NCBI RefSeq assembly: GCF_004769195.1
Contig: NZ_RQET01000008.1
Span: 124,001 to 188,000, forward strand
Direction of reading: 5' to 3'
DNA length: 64,000 nucleotides
From: Leptospira fletcheri
GTDB lineage: Bacteria > Spirochaetota > Leptospiria > Leptospirales > Leptospiraceae
Under the pieces are notes generated by a model. That model was given only the letters and a program-made list of their open reading frames with translations, had not been told where the DNA came from and made no database searches. The position numbers and the translations under genes were made by a program. This document shows, one piece after another, positions 7,634-17,079 of this stretch (the first letter of the stretch is position 1; every line of letters begins with the position of its first letter).

Positions 7634-9637
7634 TCACCCGCCCACATTTCCCACGATAATCCCGGCGACAACCGCCAAGAAGCCGAGACTAAAACCGAAA
7701 CCGGTAAGAAGAAGGGAAAATCTCTGCCATTTCGGAATATCCGTTTTCGCGAAACCTAGATAACACGCACCGCCGAAATACGGAATTAGGACCACGAAAG
7801 CCAACCATCCGAATCGGATCGATTTTCCAGGTCGGATATAAGACAGTAGATCGGCGACACTCAAGCTAGTCAGGCAAACGTAAAGAAGCATGGGAAGGAT
7901 ATAGCCGAACAAGCGGAAAAATAGAACCTGAACGTCCAAAGGCCTAGGTGCGGAAATACTTCCCAACACGTTTCCAATTTTAGGTTTCCGCTCGGCCAGA
8001 ATTTTCTCCGCTTCCTTCGGCAAAACGACTTTCTCCAAGTCCAAACGGAAATCTTCGAAAGGATGTACGGCAGGTTTCACAGGAGCGGCGGATCCCCCGG
8101 GAAGGTTCTCTTGCGGAGGAGGAACGGGCTGCGTCTTCCAATCTCCGCTGACGAAACGACCCAGAGTCGCGTCCACCATGAGTGAAAGAATATTGTAGGT
8201 CGGCATCAGTTCTCCTCCCACCGGAAAACGAATGCCGGGCTTGCAGGAGGAAAATTGTTCCAATAAAGGCGGAACGGAAGTCTGGAATCGGTTTTTATCG
8301 AAACAATTGCCTACGCTGATAGGACCGTTCAGACTGAGATCTCCTAAACCGGAGGAATGCACGGTATTGTCTTCGATGACGTTTCTATGGGAAAGCCAAA
8401 AGTTCTCGTCCAGATTCGGCAGGATTGCCACGCCGAAATTCTCATGCCCCACGATTAGATTCTTTTTAATGACGTTGCTCAAACCGCCGGCGATCATCAC
8501 TCCGGTACCGTAGGAAGGATATTCCAAAGCCTTGGCCGGAGCCTTGAGATTATTATTATCGTAAACCAGATTCGCAACGATCGTGGTTTCCCGTTCCGGA
8601 GGAAGCAATTCCCTGTCCAAAGAATTCGGCGCTAATCCTACGATATTGTTCTTCCATACGGAACTTAAGATATAAAGATCCCCTCCCGCGTTCGTCCCGG
8701 AATAACCGAGTGCGTTGTTTTCGGAAACCAGGTCGTAAAGAACCGCACGACAAGGATAGCATTGCCCCACATAGATTCCCGAATCGGGAGAACCGGAAGC
8801 GTACGAATGCTCCAAAACCCCGTCATTGGAATCGAAAGCATAAAGCCCATAATCACCGTTATTATACGCAGTTAAGTAGGATCCTCTATAGCCTTTTACA
8901 CCTGTCCAAAAGAAGCCGTTTAAGGTAGCGTTCCGAGCCGTCATATTCTCGATCGCTACTCCGTTCGCTCCGACGACGATGATTCCGTTTCCTCTCTGGA
9001 ATTGTCCGTCTAGAACGACCTTGTTCCGATCCACTCCGCGGATGGTGATAGACGGAGTGGTAACCACCACTTCTTCATAATATACTCCTTCGGAAACCAG
9101 GACCAAATCTCCCGGAGAAGCCGCGTCCACCGCATTCTGGATCGTAGGATACGTTTGCGGAACTTTCCGAACGGTTCCGGAAAAATTCTCCGCGGATTTC
9201 CAGGTCTTTCCGATTTTTGCGGCAGGGTTGTAGGCTACGTTCCCTACGACGATATCCCCGATCATTCCTCGCTTTCCGTCAGGAGTCGCATGGAAGGAAC
9301 AAAAATACGGGAACACGCCTTCTTTAGGAAAGGTCACTTTGATTTTTGCTCCCCTAGGCATGACTAGGTTTCCGTAATTCTTTTCCGTGGACCAGGAACG
9401 ATCGATCGCGATCGCGTTATGCGGATTGGCCCCTACATTCACGAATTCCACTGCTCCGCCTTTGTGAACCCTCTGCATCGGAGGCGAAAACGCATTGTCC
9501 GCCATTACTACGTGTGCAAATCCTTCGGACTCGCCCTCTTTTCCGCCGCAGGAAGAAAAAGCCCCGCCTAGGAAAATCCCTATCAGGAATAGCCCCAGCC
9601 AGGGCAAGAATCGATTCGGTTTCCTACTAACGGACAT
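7634..9637 (-). CDS. Cupredoxin / parallel beta-helix (NosD-like) / PLDc_N membrane fusion protein
   Basis: 667 aa. Residues 1-31 are a signal with a lipobox-like end (FSSC). About 38-130 is a cupredoxin with a complete type-1 site: His in NPHNAIA, then Cys, His and Met in YFCSFHATPDGKRGM. About 155-470 is a right-handed beta-helix of the periplasmic copper-binding NosD/CASH type (repeats such as GIIVVGANGVAIENMTARNA). A Pro-rich linker leads to three membrane segments (about 575-665). The protein could hand copper or electrons between a cupredoxin and the multicopper oxidase. First gene of a four-gene cluster; gap to the next gene 49 bp. The fusion is unusual. Confidence 0.85.
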   Translation of the reverse strand: MSVSRKPNRFLPWLGLFLIGIFLGGAFSSCGGKEGESEGFAHVVMADNAFSPPMQRVHKGGAVEFVNVGANPHNAIAIDRSWSTEKNYGNLVMPRGAKIKVTFPKEGVFPYFCSFHATPDGKRGMIGDIVVGNVAYNPAAKIGKTWKSAENFSGTVRKVPQTYPTIQNAVDAASPGDLVLVSEGVYYEEVVVTTPSITIRGVDRNKVVLDGQFQRGNGIIVVGANGVAIENMTARNATLNGFFWTGVKGYRGSYLTAYNNGDYGLYAFDSNDGVLEHSYASGSPDSGIYVGQCYPCRAVLYDLVSENNALGYSGTNAGGDLYILSSVWKNNIVGLAPNSLDRELLPPERETTIVANLVYDNNNLKAPAKALEYPSYGTGVMIAGGLSNVIKKNLIVGHENFGVAILPNLDENFWLSHRNVIEDNTVHSSGLGDLSLNGPISVGNCFDKNRFQTSVPPLLEQFSSCKPGIRFPVGGELMPTYNILSLMVDATLGRFVSGDWKTQPVPPPQENLPGGSAAPVKPAVHPFEDFRLDLEKVVLPKEAEKILAERKPKIGNVLGSISAPRPLDVQVLFFRLFGYILPMLLYVCLTSLSVADLLSYIRPGKSIRFGWLAFVVLIPYFGGACYLGFAKTDIPKWQRFSLLLTGFGFSLGFLAVVAGIIVGNVGG

Positions 9638-9662
9638 GGGTTCTCCTCTTTGTACTTCATTT

Positions 9663-9678
9663 ATGAGCTTTTACTCAT
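9663..9678. promoter_or_regulatory. Inverted repeat upstream of the copper cluster
   Basis: ATGAG, 6 nt, CTCAT, 26 bp before the start of the cupredoxin fusion gene. A further TACTCA repeats nearby (9692-9697). It is placed like an operator, but the regulator is unknown and the arms are short. Confidence 0.3.
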
Positions 9679-9747
9679 TTTTAACAAATTCTACTCAAAA
9701 ACCCGGCGGAGACAACCTTTTTTTAAAAGTTGATTTTCAACCGATTG

Positions 9748-11217
9748 TTATGTTTCCGTTTCAGAAACTTCTTTCTCCTTTGTCGCAGGCAAAGATTTCC
9801 CTGCCCAACCGATCCCGGTCCAACCAGTGAATAAGGAAAGCAATGGAGAAAGCAAATTCAAAAATGCGAACGGAAAATAAACCGCAGTGGGAACTCCTAA
9901 GGCCGCCGACATGAAAGACCCGCAGGAATTCCAAGGAACAAGAGCCGAGGTCATAGTGCCGGAATCCTCTAAGATCCGGGAAAGATTGCGTGGATCGATT
10001 CCTTTTTTAACGAATGCTTCATGAAACATTTTTCCCGGAACAACGATGGCCAAGTACTGATCCGCACATAGAACGTTTGTACCCAAACAAGTGAAGACAG
10101 TGCTTGCAAACAAGGATCCCCTTGTTTTTGCCCTCCGCAAGATTCCGTCCGCGATCGCCTTGGTCATTCCTCCCCCCTCCATGGTTCCCGCATAAAACAT
10201 AGCGGATAAAATCAACCAAACCGTCGATAGCATAGAGGACATCCCTCCTCTGGAGAGAAGCTCGTCCACAACGACTTGTCCCGTTTTTACCTTCGTCCCT
10301 TCCGAAGCGGCGAGCAGAAGTTTTCGAAAAGCAACGCCGGCAGCTTGCTTCCAGTCCTCCGCTCCTCCGAACATATCCGGCTGGGAAAGGACCGCGAGAA
10401 CCCCTCCGGAGAAAATCCCCAAAAAAAGGGACGGCACCGCCGAAACCCGAAAGTAAATCATCAAAAAAGTAAGAAACGGGGGAATGAGCAAATACCATCC
10501 GATATTCCAACCGGAACGAAGCGTATCGACGATCGGCTTGGCTGCAAAACCCGTTTCTTGGATATTCTGACCGAAACCTAAAAGGGAAAAAACGACCAGA
10601 CAGACCAGAAAAGCGGGAAGCGTAGTGCGAGCCATATTACGAATATGTGATAATAAAGGCACTCCCGTGATCGACGAGGCAAGGTTTGTGGTTTCGGAAA
10701 AAGGGGAAAGTTTATCTCCGAAATACGCCCCTGACACGATCGCCCCCGCCGCCATCCCGAGCGGGATTCCCAATGCGGCGCCGACTCCGACAAGAGCCAC
10801 GCCTACCGTACCTGCTGTGGACCAGGAACTTCCGGTGGCAAGAGAAACGACCGAGGAAAGAACCAATGCGGAAGGAAGAAACAGGGACGGATGCAGAAGC
10901 TCCAAACCCCACACGATCAGGGCGGGCACGATTCCGGATCGAATCCAGATTCCGATCAATGCTCCGATCAATAAAAGAATTAGGATAGGCTGCAGAACGT
11001 TCCGCATCGAATCCAAGACGGTCTCTTCCAATTTCTCCCAAGGGATTCCTCTCAAGCGGGAAATTCCGGCGGAAATGGCTCCCGCAGAAAACAGAAGGAT
11101 CTGAGCCGGACCTTCCGCGATACCTCGACCGAATAGAAAACCCGCCGCCGACAAAGACAAAACCAAAAAGGCGAAAGGAACGAGTGCGATCGCGATTTTG
11201 GGAGGCTCCCGATTCAT
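9748..11217 (-). CDS. nhaC: NhaC-family Na+/H+ antiporter
   Basis: 489 aa polytopic membrane protein with about 11-12 hydrophobic segments. The motifs SLATGSSWSTAGTVGVAL, SGAYFGDKLSPFSETTNLA and CADQYLAIVVPGKMF are typical of the NhaC family, which exchanges external H+ for internal Na+ (or, in relatives, malate/lactate). The ATG overlaps the stop of rluA in ATGA form, so it is co-transcribed with the PilZ-like and RluA genes. The ion specificity cannot be read from sequence. Confidence 0.88.
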   Translation of the reverse strand: MNREPPKIAIALVPFAFLVLSLSAAGFLFGRGIAEGPAQILLFSAGAISAGISRLRGIPWEKLEETVLDSMRNVLQPILILLLIGALIGIWIRSGIVPALIVWGLELLHPSLFLPSALVLSSVVSLATGSSWSTAGTVGVALVGVGAALGIPLGMAAGAIVSGAYFGDKLSPFSETTNLASSITGVPLLSHIRNMARTTLPAFLVCLVVFSLLGFGQNIQETGFAAKPIVDTLRSGWNIGWYLLIPPFLTFLMIYFRVSAVPSLFLGIFSGGVLAVLSQPDMFGGAEDWKQAAGVAFRKLLLAASEGTKVKTGQVVVDELLSRGGMSSMLSTVWLILSAMFYAGTMEGGGMTKAIADGILRRAKTRGSLFASTVFTCLGTNVLCADQYLAIVVPGKMFHEAFVKKGIDPRNLSRILEDSGTMTSALVPWNSCGSFMSAALGVPTAVYFPFAFLNLLSPLLSLFTGWTGIGWAGKSLPATKEKEVSETET

Positions 11218-12116
11218 AAACGGAATTCCGACGGAATCGGTTCCGAAATTCGTAATATTCTGTTTTGATAAGGATGCGGAAATCTCAAGGAAAGCGCGTG
11301 CAAAGCTTGCCTATCCCATCCTAATCTAAGGATCAAATCCGGTTCTTTTCCTTCGATATATTCCAGAAAAACGTCTTCGTCCTCTCCGTACATCTTATCT
11401 CCGACGAGCGGAAACCCCAGGGAAAACAAGGTGGCACGGATCTGGTGCAATCTTCCGGTTTTCGGCCTACAAATTACGTTCGAAACCCTTCTCCCGTTCC
11501 AAATTCCTTCTCCCGCTTTACGAAAGAAGGTTTCGGAAAACTCCCATTCGGTATCCGATACGTTGGAGGGAAGATTTTCCTCCGGAAGAAACTTCCTCTT
11601 CTTTCGAATTTTGGAACCGGAATCCGGACCTAGAACTCCTCGAGCCAGAATCCGATCCGGAAAACGTCCGACCACCGTGGCCAGATAGGTTTTAGATACG
11701 AGACGATCGGAAAAGAAAGAGGATAGGATGGACGCGGTTTTCGGATCCTTACCGAAGAGTACGACTCCGGAGGTTTCCCGATCCAGACGATGGACTAGAT
11801 ACGGTCTCCCGAATCTACCGTCTGCTTCCAGTAGATCCACGAGATTGTTCTTCCTGTATTTTCCGCTCGCGTGGACAGGAAGGTCTCCGGGTTTGCCGAC
11901 GGCAAAAAAACGATCCTCTTCGTACAAAATCGTAAAGCGGGAATCGACGGGAGGTTCTTCCGTTTCTTCGGGAAGATATTCCACTTCCTCTCCTTCTCTT
12001 AACAAATGAGAAGGCTTGGCAGCCTTTCCGTTCAGAAGGATCTTTCCCGCCGAAAGGTTCCGTTTCCAGTAGGAACGGGAAAGATACGTGAAACGTTTCG
12101 CAAGAAAAACATCCAA
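11214..12116 (-). CDS. RluA-family 23S rRNA pseudouridine synthase
   Basis: At least 300 aa. An N-terminal S4 RNA-binding domain (about residues 1-60) precedes the catalytic pseudouridine synthase domain with HRLDRETSG (about residue 110) and KTYLATVVG. The listed start is a TTG, but the frame continues upstream without a stop and encodes NEYALRTRIGKEEAGNRLDVF, the usual RluA lead-in. No ATG, GTG or TTG lies there; a CTG at 12170-12168 overlaps the upstream stop as CTGA and would give 318 aa. The modified uridine (RluC or RluD type) cannot be told. Overlaps nhaC by 4 bp. Confidence 0.9.
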   Translation of the reverse strand: MDVFLAKRFTYLSRSYWKRNLSAGKILLNGKAAKPSHLLREGEEVEYLPEETEEPPVDSRFTILYEEDRFFAVGKPGDLPVHASGKYRKNNLVDLLEADGRFGRPYLVHRLDRETSGVVLFGKDPKTASILSSFFSDRLVSKTYLATVVGRFPDRILARGVLGPDSGSKIRKKRKFLPEENLPSNVSDTEWEFSETFFRKAGEGIWNGRRVSNVICRPKTGRLHQIRATLFSLGFPLVGDKMYGEDEDVFLEYIEGKEPDLILRLGWDRQALHALSLRFPHPYQNRILRISEPIPSEFRL

Positions 12117-12166
12117 ACGATTTCCCGCCTCCTCCTTTCCGATTCTCGTTCGGAGCGCGTACTCGT

Positions 12167-13450
12167 TCAGGTGGATTCCCCCGAATCGAATCCTAGGTTC
12201 GGAATTTCCTCCATTACGGATCCGTCCGGTTCCGAGTGGGCCAACCCGGTAGACGCTTCCACAAGATCCGAAGAGGCGGGCGATGTTTCCGAAACTTGCT
12301 CCGAAGAGTCTTGTGTCGATTCTTCCGATTTGCCCGGTTGAGGTTTCTTTTCCTCGGTTCCCGGCGCCTGCTTTCCGCCCTCCGGACCCAGCTTGGAATC
12401 CACAAATTGATTCAAGAGTTGTTCTTCCCTAGAGTTCAAATTGAAGAACTGACAACCCACACGGAACATCCGATCGGTATTGACGATACTCCGGATGACG
12501 CCCCGAAAGGTCCCTTTCAACCCCCGATTCATCTGCATGTCGAAGAGGAGAGTTTCCCCCACCGCGAAACTTCGGGAAAAGAAAATGGATTGAGGATGCA
12601 AAAAGCCCAAACCCATTCTGCTGATATCCTCTACGACGCATTTTTCCTTGGATTCCTGGAAGAAACCGGAATTGATCACGTCACGGGAAATCGCGGCGGA
12701 GAAAAGAGTGATATTGTTATAATCCTCCGTGTCCATCGATTTCTCGGACAACACTTGAACATAACCCAAGGGAGTATAATTTTTGTAGCGAATCAGTACG
12801 CATATCTCGGATGCGAACCTGGATTCGATCTTATTCAGAGAGATCAGCTTTAGGTATTCCTCCATGGGTACGAAATTACTACCGCCGGAACTCCGTTCGT
12901 GCCGATTGATCACGAAGATCGATTGCTCGAAATTGTACATGATCCGCAATCTGTTATCCATTCTGTCGGAAAAATACACCAAAGAATCCATATACGACTC
13001 TTTGATCTTCTTCGCGTGCCTCTGAATGATCTCTTCCACGGACTTATCCACGAATCCGATGGATTTTCTCAAATGTTGCTGATTGATAACATTATGAATT
13101 ATAATCGGATCATTTTCGGAGCTTTCCAGCTCGACCCTTCCTTGTGAACGTTTTGCCTCGCTCACTTTCACCGCCTGGACCCGAAGCAATTCCAATCCGT
13201 TACTTGCGTTTCTACCCGTTACGGTAAATACTCCGTGGAAGAAATGAAAATTATGGGTTAAAAACAATATGCGGGTTTTTTCGCTGGAAGATTTTCCCGG
13301 AATGGAAACCAAAAGATAAAGGCTGTCTTTAATGCCTACGACTTTGACGGGATAAGAACGTCCTTTAATATCTATGGATACGGGAAGCCGAGCAAACAAT
13401 GTTTGGAGAATCTTCCCCAACGCATCCGCTTCTTTTACCGTTTTATCCAA
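12167..13450 (-). CDS. PilZ-like domain protein, probable leptospiral DUF1577-type
   Basis: 427 aa, cytoplasmic. A beta-rich N-terminal part (about 1-130) is followed by a central region with EEIIQRHAKKIKESYMDSL. A C-terminal PilZ-like domain (about 270-355) has EDISRMGLGF (the D/NxSxxG motif) and VGCQFFNL. The tail (about 360-427) is rich in Glu, Ser and Pro and probably disordered. PilZ domains bind cyclic di-GMP; the upstream RxxxR half is not clear, so binding is uncertain. It starts with TTG (13450) behind GGGGGA. First gene of an operon with rluA and nhaC. The resemblance to DUF1577 is from memory. Confidence 0.6.
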   Translation of the reverse strand: MDKTVKEADALGKILQTLFARLPVSIDIKGRSYPVKVVGIKDSLYLLVSIPGKSSSEKTRILFLTHNFHFFHGVFTVTGRNASNGLELLRVQAVKVSEAKRSQGRVELESSENDPIIIHNVINQQHLRKSIGFVDKSVEEIIQRHAKKIKESYMDSLVYFSDRMDNRLRIMYNFEQSIFVINRHERSSGGSNFVPMEEYLKLISLNKIESRFASEICVLIRYKNYTPLGYVQVLSEKSMDTEDYNNITLFSAAISRDVINSGFFQESKEKCVVEDISRMGLGFLHPQSIFFSRSFAVGETLLFDMQMNRGLKGTFRGVIRSIVNTDRMFRVGCQFFNLNSREEQLLNQFVDSKLGPEGGKQAPGTEEKKPQPGKSEESTQDSSEQVSETSPASSDLVEASTGLAHSEPDGSVMEEIPNLGFDSGEST

Positions 13451-13657
13451 GGCTTTCCCCCGAAAAAATGAGCGATTCGATTGTTAAAGGACGAGTTTAT
13501 ATTCGACGGTAACAATGGGAAGAAATTTCCTAACGAATTCACGAAAAGGCACCACCCGAACGAAACGTGATTCTCCCGAGAGGTCTGTTAGGAGGGAAAA
13601 TTATCCCTTTCCTAGTCCCGGATTTAGAACTTTGGAACTATTACCGATTCGCGGAAT

Positions 13658-15925
13658 TCAGTTTTCCGAATTCTCTTCTTTTTTACGGAAAAGGAACTCC
13701 TTTTTGATTTCGGCGATTTTCGAAACTCCTACCGTATTCATGGATTGGACTAGCCCATCCGTATACTGGCCGATCAAATAACGCACGCCGGCGACCCCTC
13801 CCCCTACTGCGGAAATCGCCATCGGTCGTCCTACCAAAACGGTATCCGCCCCTAACGCATGCATCTTGAATACGTCTTCTCCGCTTCGGACTCCCCCATC
13901 CACGGACACATGAATCCGATTTCCGACCACGTCGCGGATTTTCGGAAGCACTCTTGCGGTTCCGGGCATATCGTCCAAAACCCGTCCTCCATGGTTCGAA
14001 ACTACGATCGCATCCGCGCCGATTTCTACGGCGAGAATCGCGTCTTCCGGACTCATGATCCCCTTCAAAACGAAAGGCAATTTAGTGAAGGATCTTACTC
14101 TAGCCAGAGCATCCCGATTTCTCGTGACGGAAGGGATTTTTTTTTGGACCATGGTTCTGAAATTCACCGCATCTATGTCCATTCCGAGCGCCAGTATTCC
14201 TCTCTCTTCCGCTTCCCGAAATCTTTCCTTCAAAAGTTCCTCGTCCTCGCGAGGCTTGCAGATCAAAATCCCTTTTCCGTTCACCTTGGACAAGGCGTCC
14301 AGCATGACCAGATATTTCTCGGGACTAGCACCGTCCCCGAGCCAGGCGATCGTTCCGGAAGCAAGGCAACCTTCTAACAACGTGTAGGCGAGAGTGTATT
14401 CGTCCATCGCACCGTTCATGTTCGTGATGGCCCCCGTCATAGGAGCGGCCATAAAGGAAGATGCCAACGGTGTTCCTAAAAAATCCGCAGCGGGGGAAGC
14501 GGAAACATGGTCGCGGATATATCTAGGCAATAGGGAATATTCTTCCAAAGCCTTTATATTGTCCTGGAAGGTACGCATTCTTCCCACGCCCCCCATTCCG
14601 GGAACCCCGGAAGCGCAATCCGTTCCGTCGCAGATCCTGCAAACCCAACAGATTTCCTTGCCGAATCTCGCCCTCGCGTTTTGGGCAATCTCCTTTTCCG
14701 AAATGGAATACAATTCGTCGCTCCCGAATTTCACGGTGGAGAGAACGGATTCGAAGATTTTTTCGGCCTGAGAAAGAGTGTCGGCAGTGACGATCACGTG
14801 TCCGGTCTTTTCTATATTATTCGTAGGTTCTGGGATAATATCCCCTATTTTATGAAATAAGAATATATCGGCGACCCCGTCTATCTTCTTGGCTTCGTCC
14901 AATCCTTCGATGGACAGTAACTTGCCTTTCGGCGCGAGAAGCGCCCGTTCGATGGATACCTTCTTCTGGAGCGGCTCGAGGTTATCCGGCTCTTCTCCCA
15001 AGGCGATCAGGATGGCGGCTCGGTTTAAATTAATCCCGCTGGAAAGCGGAAACGTGAAGGCCGACATGAAGCCGCCGGAAAGTCTGGCCGCGATCTCTCC
15101 GACTTTTACTCCGTCGGGGGTGACCTTGATGTCTCCCTTCCCTGCTCCTCTTCGGATCCCGAGAGCCTTCATCCCCCGAAACATCACGTCCTCGATCTCC
15201 TTTAAGACGGACTCAGGAAGAGAAGAAGGCATATTGTGCCCCATCTCGATGAAATAAGGCTCCCTCTCGATGATCCGATCCGCAATTCCCGTGATCGCGA
15301 AGTTTCCGTCCCAGGCCAAGGCATCTACCGAGACTTCCGGTCCCGGCATGTATTCCTCCAGGATCATTTCTCCCGTCGGGGAATATTTTTTTGCATGCTT
15401 AAACGCCGCCTGCAATTCCTCGCGGTTATTGACCTTGACCACACCCCGAGCACCCATATTGTCCGCAGGTTTCATGACTAAGGGAAATTTCAGGAATTCT
15501 AATGCGTCTCTCGTATCCTGGAGACTCCAAATCGGCGCGAAACCGGGAATCGGAACCCCGGCTTTTTTGAGCCGTTCCCTCATCTTGACCTTATTCGAGG
15601 CGGCCTCCGCGTCTACGAATCGGATTCCGGGAAGGTCCAGAGCGTTCGCGACCGCCGCAACCGTCATGCTGGCGTCGGTGCCTGCGGTGATCACACCGTC
15701 CACTTTGGTGGTCGCCGCCAAACGCTTCGATTCGCGGACCATCCCTTCTATGTCCTTCGTGGACATGATCATCTGAATATCGCAGATTTTTAAACCGGGT
15801 GCCTGAGGATTCATGTCCGCTACGATGGTACGCAACTGCATCGTCTTAGCGGTCTGGATAATGGGAACCTGTAGAAGGCCCCCACCCACGATGAGGATGG
15901 TTTTACCGACGACCTTTTTGCTCAC
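13658..15925 (-). CDS. ATP-grasp ligase fused to FMN-dependent alpha-hydroxy-acid oxidase
   Basis: 755 aa. Residues 1-400 are a carbamoyl-phosphate-synthase-like ATP-grasp unit: Rossmann start ILIVGGGLLQVPII, ATP-grasp phrases VMKPADNMGARG and EEYMPGPEVSVD, metal site GEIAARLSGG. A Cys cluster (C426, C429, C432, C437) then leads via VPGMGG into a TIM-barrel FMN oxidase (about 440-755) with K621 (KGI), H645/R648 (SNHGGR) and phosphate loop DGGVRSGEDV. The two halves are normally separate proteins. It may ligate and oxidise an amino- or hydroxy-acid, possibly using an Fe-S or Zn site. Start overlaps the mnmA stop (ATGA). Confidence 0.88.
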   Translation of the reverse strand: MSKKVVGKTILIVGGGLLQVPIIQTAKTMQLRTIVADMNPQAPGLKICDIQMIMSTKDIEGMVRESKRLAATTKVDGVITAGTDASMTVAAVANALDLPGIRFVDAEAASNKVKMRERLKKAGVPIPGFAPIWSLQDTRDALEFLKFPLVMKPADNMGARGVVKVNNREELQAAFKHAKKYSPTGEMILEEYMPGPEVSVDALAWDGNFAITGIADRIIEREPYFIEMGHNMPSSLPESVLKEIEDVMFRGMKALGIRRGAGKGDIKVTPDGVKVGEIAARLSGGFMSAFTFPLSSGINLNRAAILIALGEEPDNLEPLQKKVSIERALLAPKGKLLSIEGLDEAKKIDGVADIFLFHKIGDIIPEPTNNIEKTGHVIVTADTLSQAEKIFESVLSTVKFGSDELYSISEKEIAQNARARFGKEICWVCRICDGTDCASGVPGMGGVGRMRTFQDNIKALEEYSLLPRYIRDHVSASPAADFLGTPLASSFMAAPMTGAITNMNGAMDEYTLAYTLLEGCLASGTIAWLGDGASPEKYLVMLDALSKVNGKGILICKPREDEELLKERFREAEERGILALGMDIDAVNFRTMVQKKIPSVTRNRDALARVRSFTKLPFVLKGIMSPEDAILAVEIGADAIVVSNHGGRVLDDMPGTARVLPKIRDVVGNRIHVSVDGGVRSGEDVFKMHALGADTVLVGRPMAISAVGGGVAGVRYLIGQYTDGLVQSMNTVGVSKIAEIKKEFLFRKKEENSEN

Positions 15926-17079
15926 GGAAAAGCGGTCGCTCCGATTTCCTGAGAGTGTGCATCCAAAATCCTTTCCACGGTTTTAACGCTACCTTTCCGA
16001 ATGATTCCGCCGGCCAAAAGATAATTCCCTTCTTTCGGATAAAATACCGCGGATTGGCCCGGGGCCACTCCCTTCAGATCCTCTAAAGGAAAGATTCTCA
16101 AAACATCCCCTTCCTTCACTGCCTTCGCGGCGATCGCTTTGGAACGATAACGTACCTGGATCCTGCATTCTTCCGCCTGACCTTCCTGCATCGGATTCCA
16201 AGCCTGAAAATTCAAATCCTCCACGACAAACGATTCCACAAAGGTCTCGCGGTCTTCACCTAACACCACGGTACCGTCATCCTCTATGGAAATCACGTAT
16301 AGGGGATTTTTCCACGCGATCCCGAGCCCTTTTCTCTGACCGATCGTGAAGTTTTCCTTGCCGGAATGTTTTCCTACGATCCTACCGTCCCGAAGTTTGA
16401 AGAACCCCGGAGTGAACTCCACGTTTTTGCGGGTCAGAAATTTTCTATAATCGTTTTCCGGAATAAAGCAGATCTCTTGGGATTCCGCTTTTTCGGCTAC
16501 CGGAAGTCCCATTCTTCTCGCGATTTCCCTTACTTGCGGTTTGGTCATACCTCCCAACGGAAAAATCACGTTCCTAAGATTTTCCTGGGAAAGTCCGTAC
16601 AGATAATACGCTTGGTTTTTGTTATGATCCGCCGCGTCGGAAATCGCGTATCTCCCGTCGATCTCCACCACGTTGGAATAATGGCCCGTGGCGATCTTCT
16701 CGATCCCCAATGCCTTCGCCTTTTCGAACAAGGCGCCGAATTTCACGAAAGTATTACATTCCACGCAAGGGTTCGGAGTTTTTCCTTCCCGATAATCGTT
16801 CACAAAACGATCGATCACTTTTTCCTGGAAGAGCTTCTCCATCTTGATCACATAAAACGGAATATTTAAAGAAAGGCCTACGTCTCTCGCATCCCGAATG
16901 TCTTCCGGAGAGCAGCAGGATTTTTTGGTTGTGTCGCAGGCGGGAGCCTCGTATTCCCAAGTGCGAAGGTTGACCCCGATGACTTCGTAACCCTGTTCCA
17001 TCAGCAGCCCAGCGGTCACGGCGCTATCGACTCCGCCGCTCATGGCAACGATGATCTTTCCCTTACTCACGACCCGCAC
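15922..17079 (-). CDS. mnmA: tRNA-specific 2-thiouridylase MnmA
   Basis: 385 aa. It activates U34 of Lys/Glu/Gln tRNAs by adenylation and inserts sulfur. The PP-loop AMSGGVDSAVTAG is at about residue 12, the first catalytic Cys in NPCVECNTFVKF and the second in ESQEICFIPENDY. The C-terminal beta-barrel is complete. The start is a GTG at 17079 behind AAGGAAACAG; a second GTG three codons later is possible. Its 5' end overlaps the end of the aspartyl-protease-like gene by 17 bp, and its stop overlaps the ATP-grasp/FMN gene. Confidence 0.96.
   Translation of the reverse strand: MRVVSKGKIIVAMSGGVDSAVTAGLLMEQGYEVIGVNLRTWEYEAPACDTTKKSCCSPEDIRDARDVGLSLNIPFYVIKMEKLFQEKVIDRFVNDYREGKTPNPCVECNTFVKFGALFEKAKALGIEKIATGHYSNVVEIDGRYAISDAADHNKNQAYYLYGLSQENLRNVIFPLGGMTKPQVREIARRMGLPVAEKAESQEICFIPENDYRKFLTRKNVEFTPGFFKLRDGRIVGKHSGKENFTIGQRKGLGIAWKNPLYVISIEDDGTVVLGEDRETFVESFVVEDLNFQAWNPMQEGQAEECRIQVRYRSKAIAAKAVKEGDVLRIFPLEDLKGVAPGQSAVFYPKEGNYLLAGGIIRKGSVKTVERILDAHSQEIGATAFP

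Noticed and set aside
10625..11104. 159-codon plus-strand frame opposite nhaC
   Set aside because: Antisense shadow of a membrane protein; Arg/Pro/Thr-rich with no homology features.
12236..12853. 205-codon plus-strand frame opposite the PilZ-like gene
   Set aside because: Arg/Phe-rich translation antisense to a gene with recognisable domain; no ribosome site.
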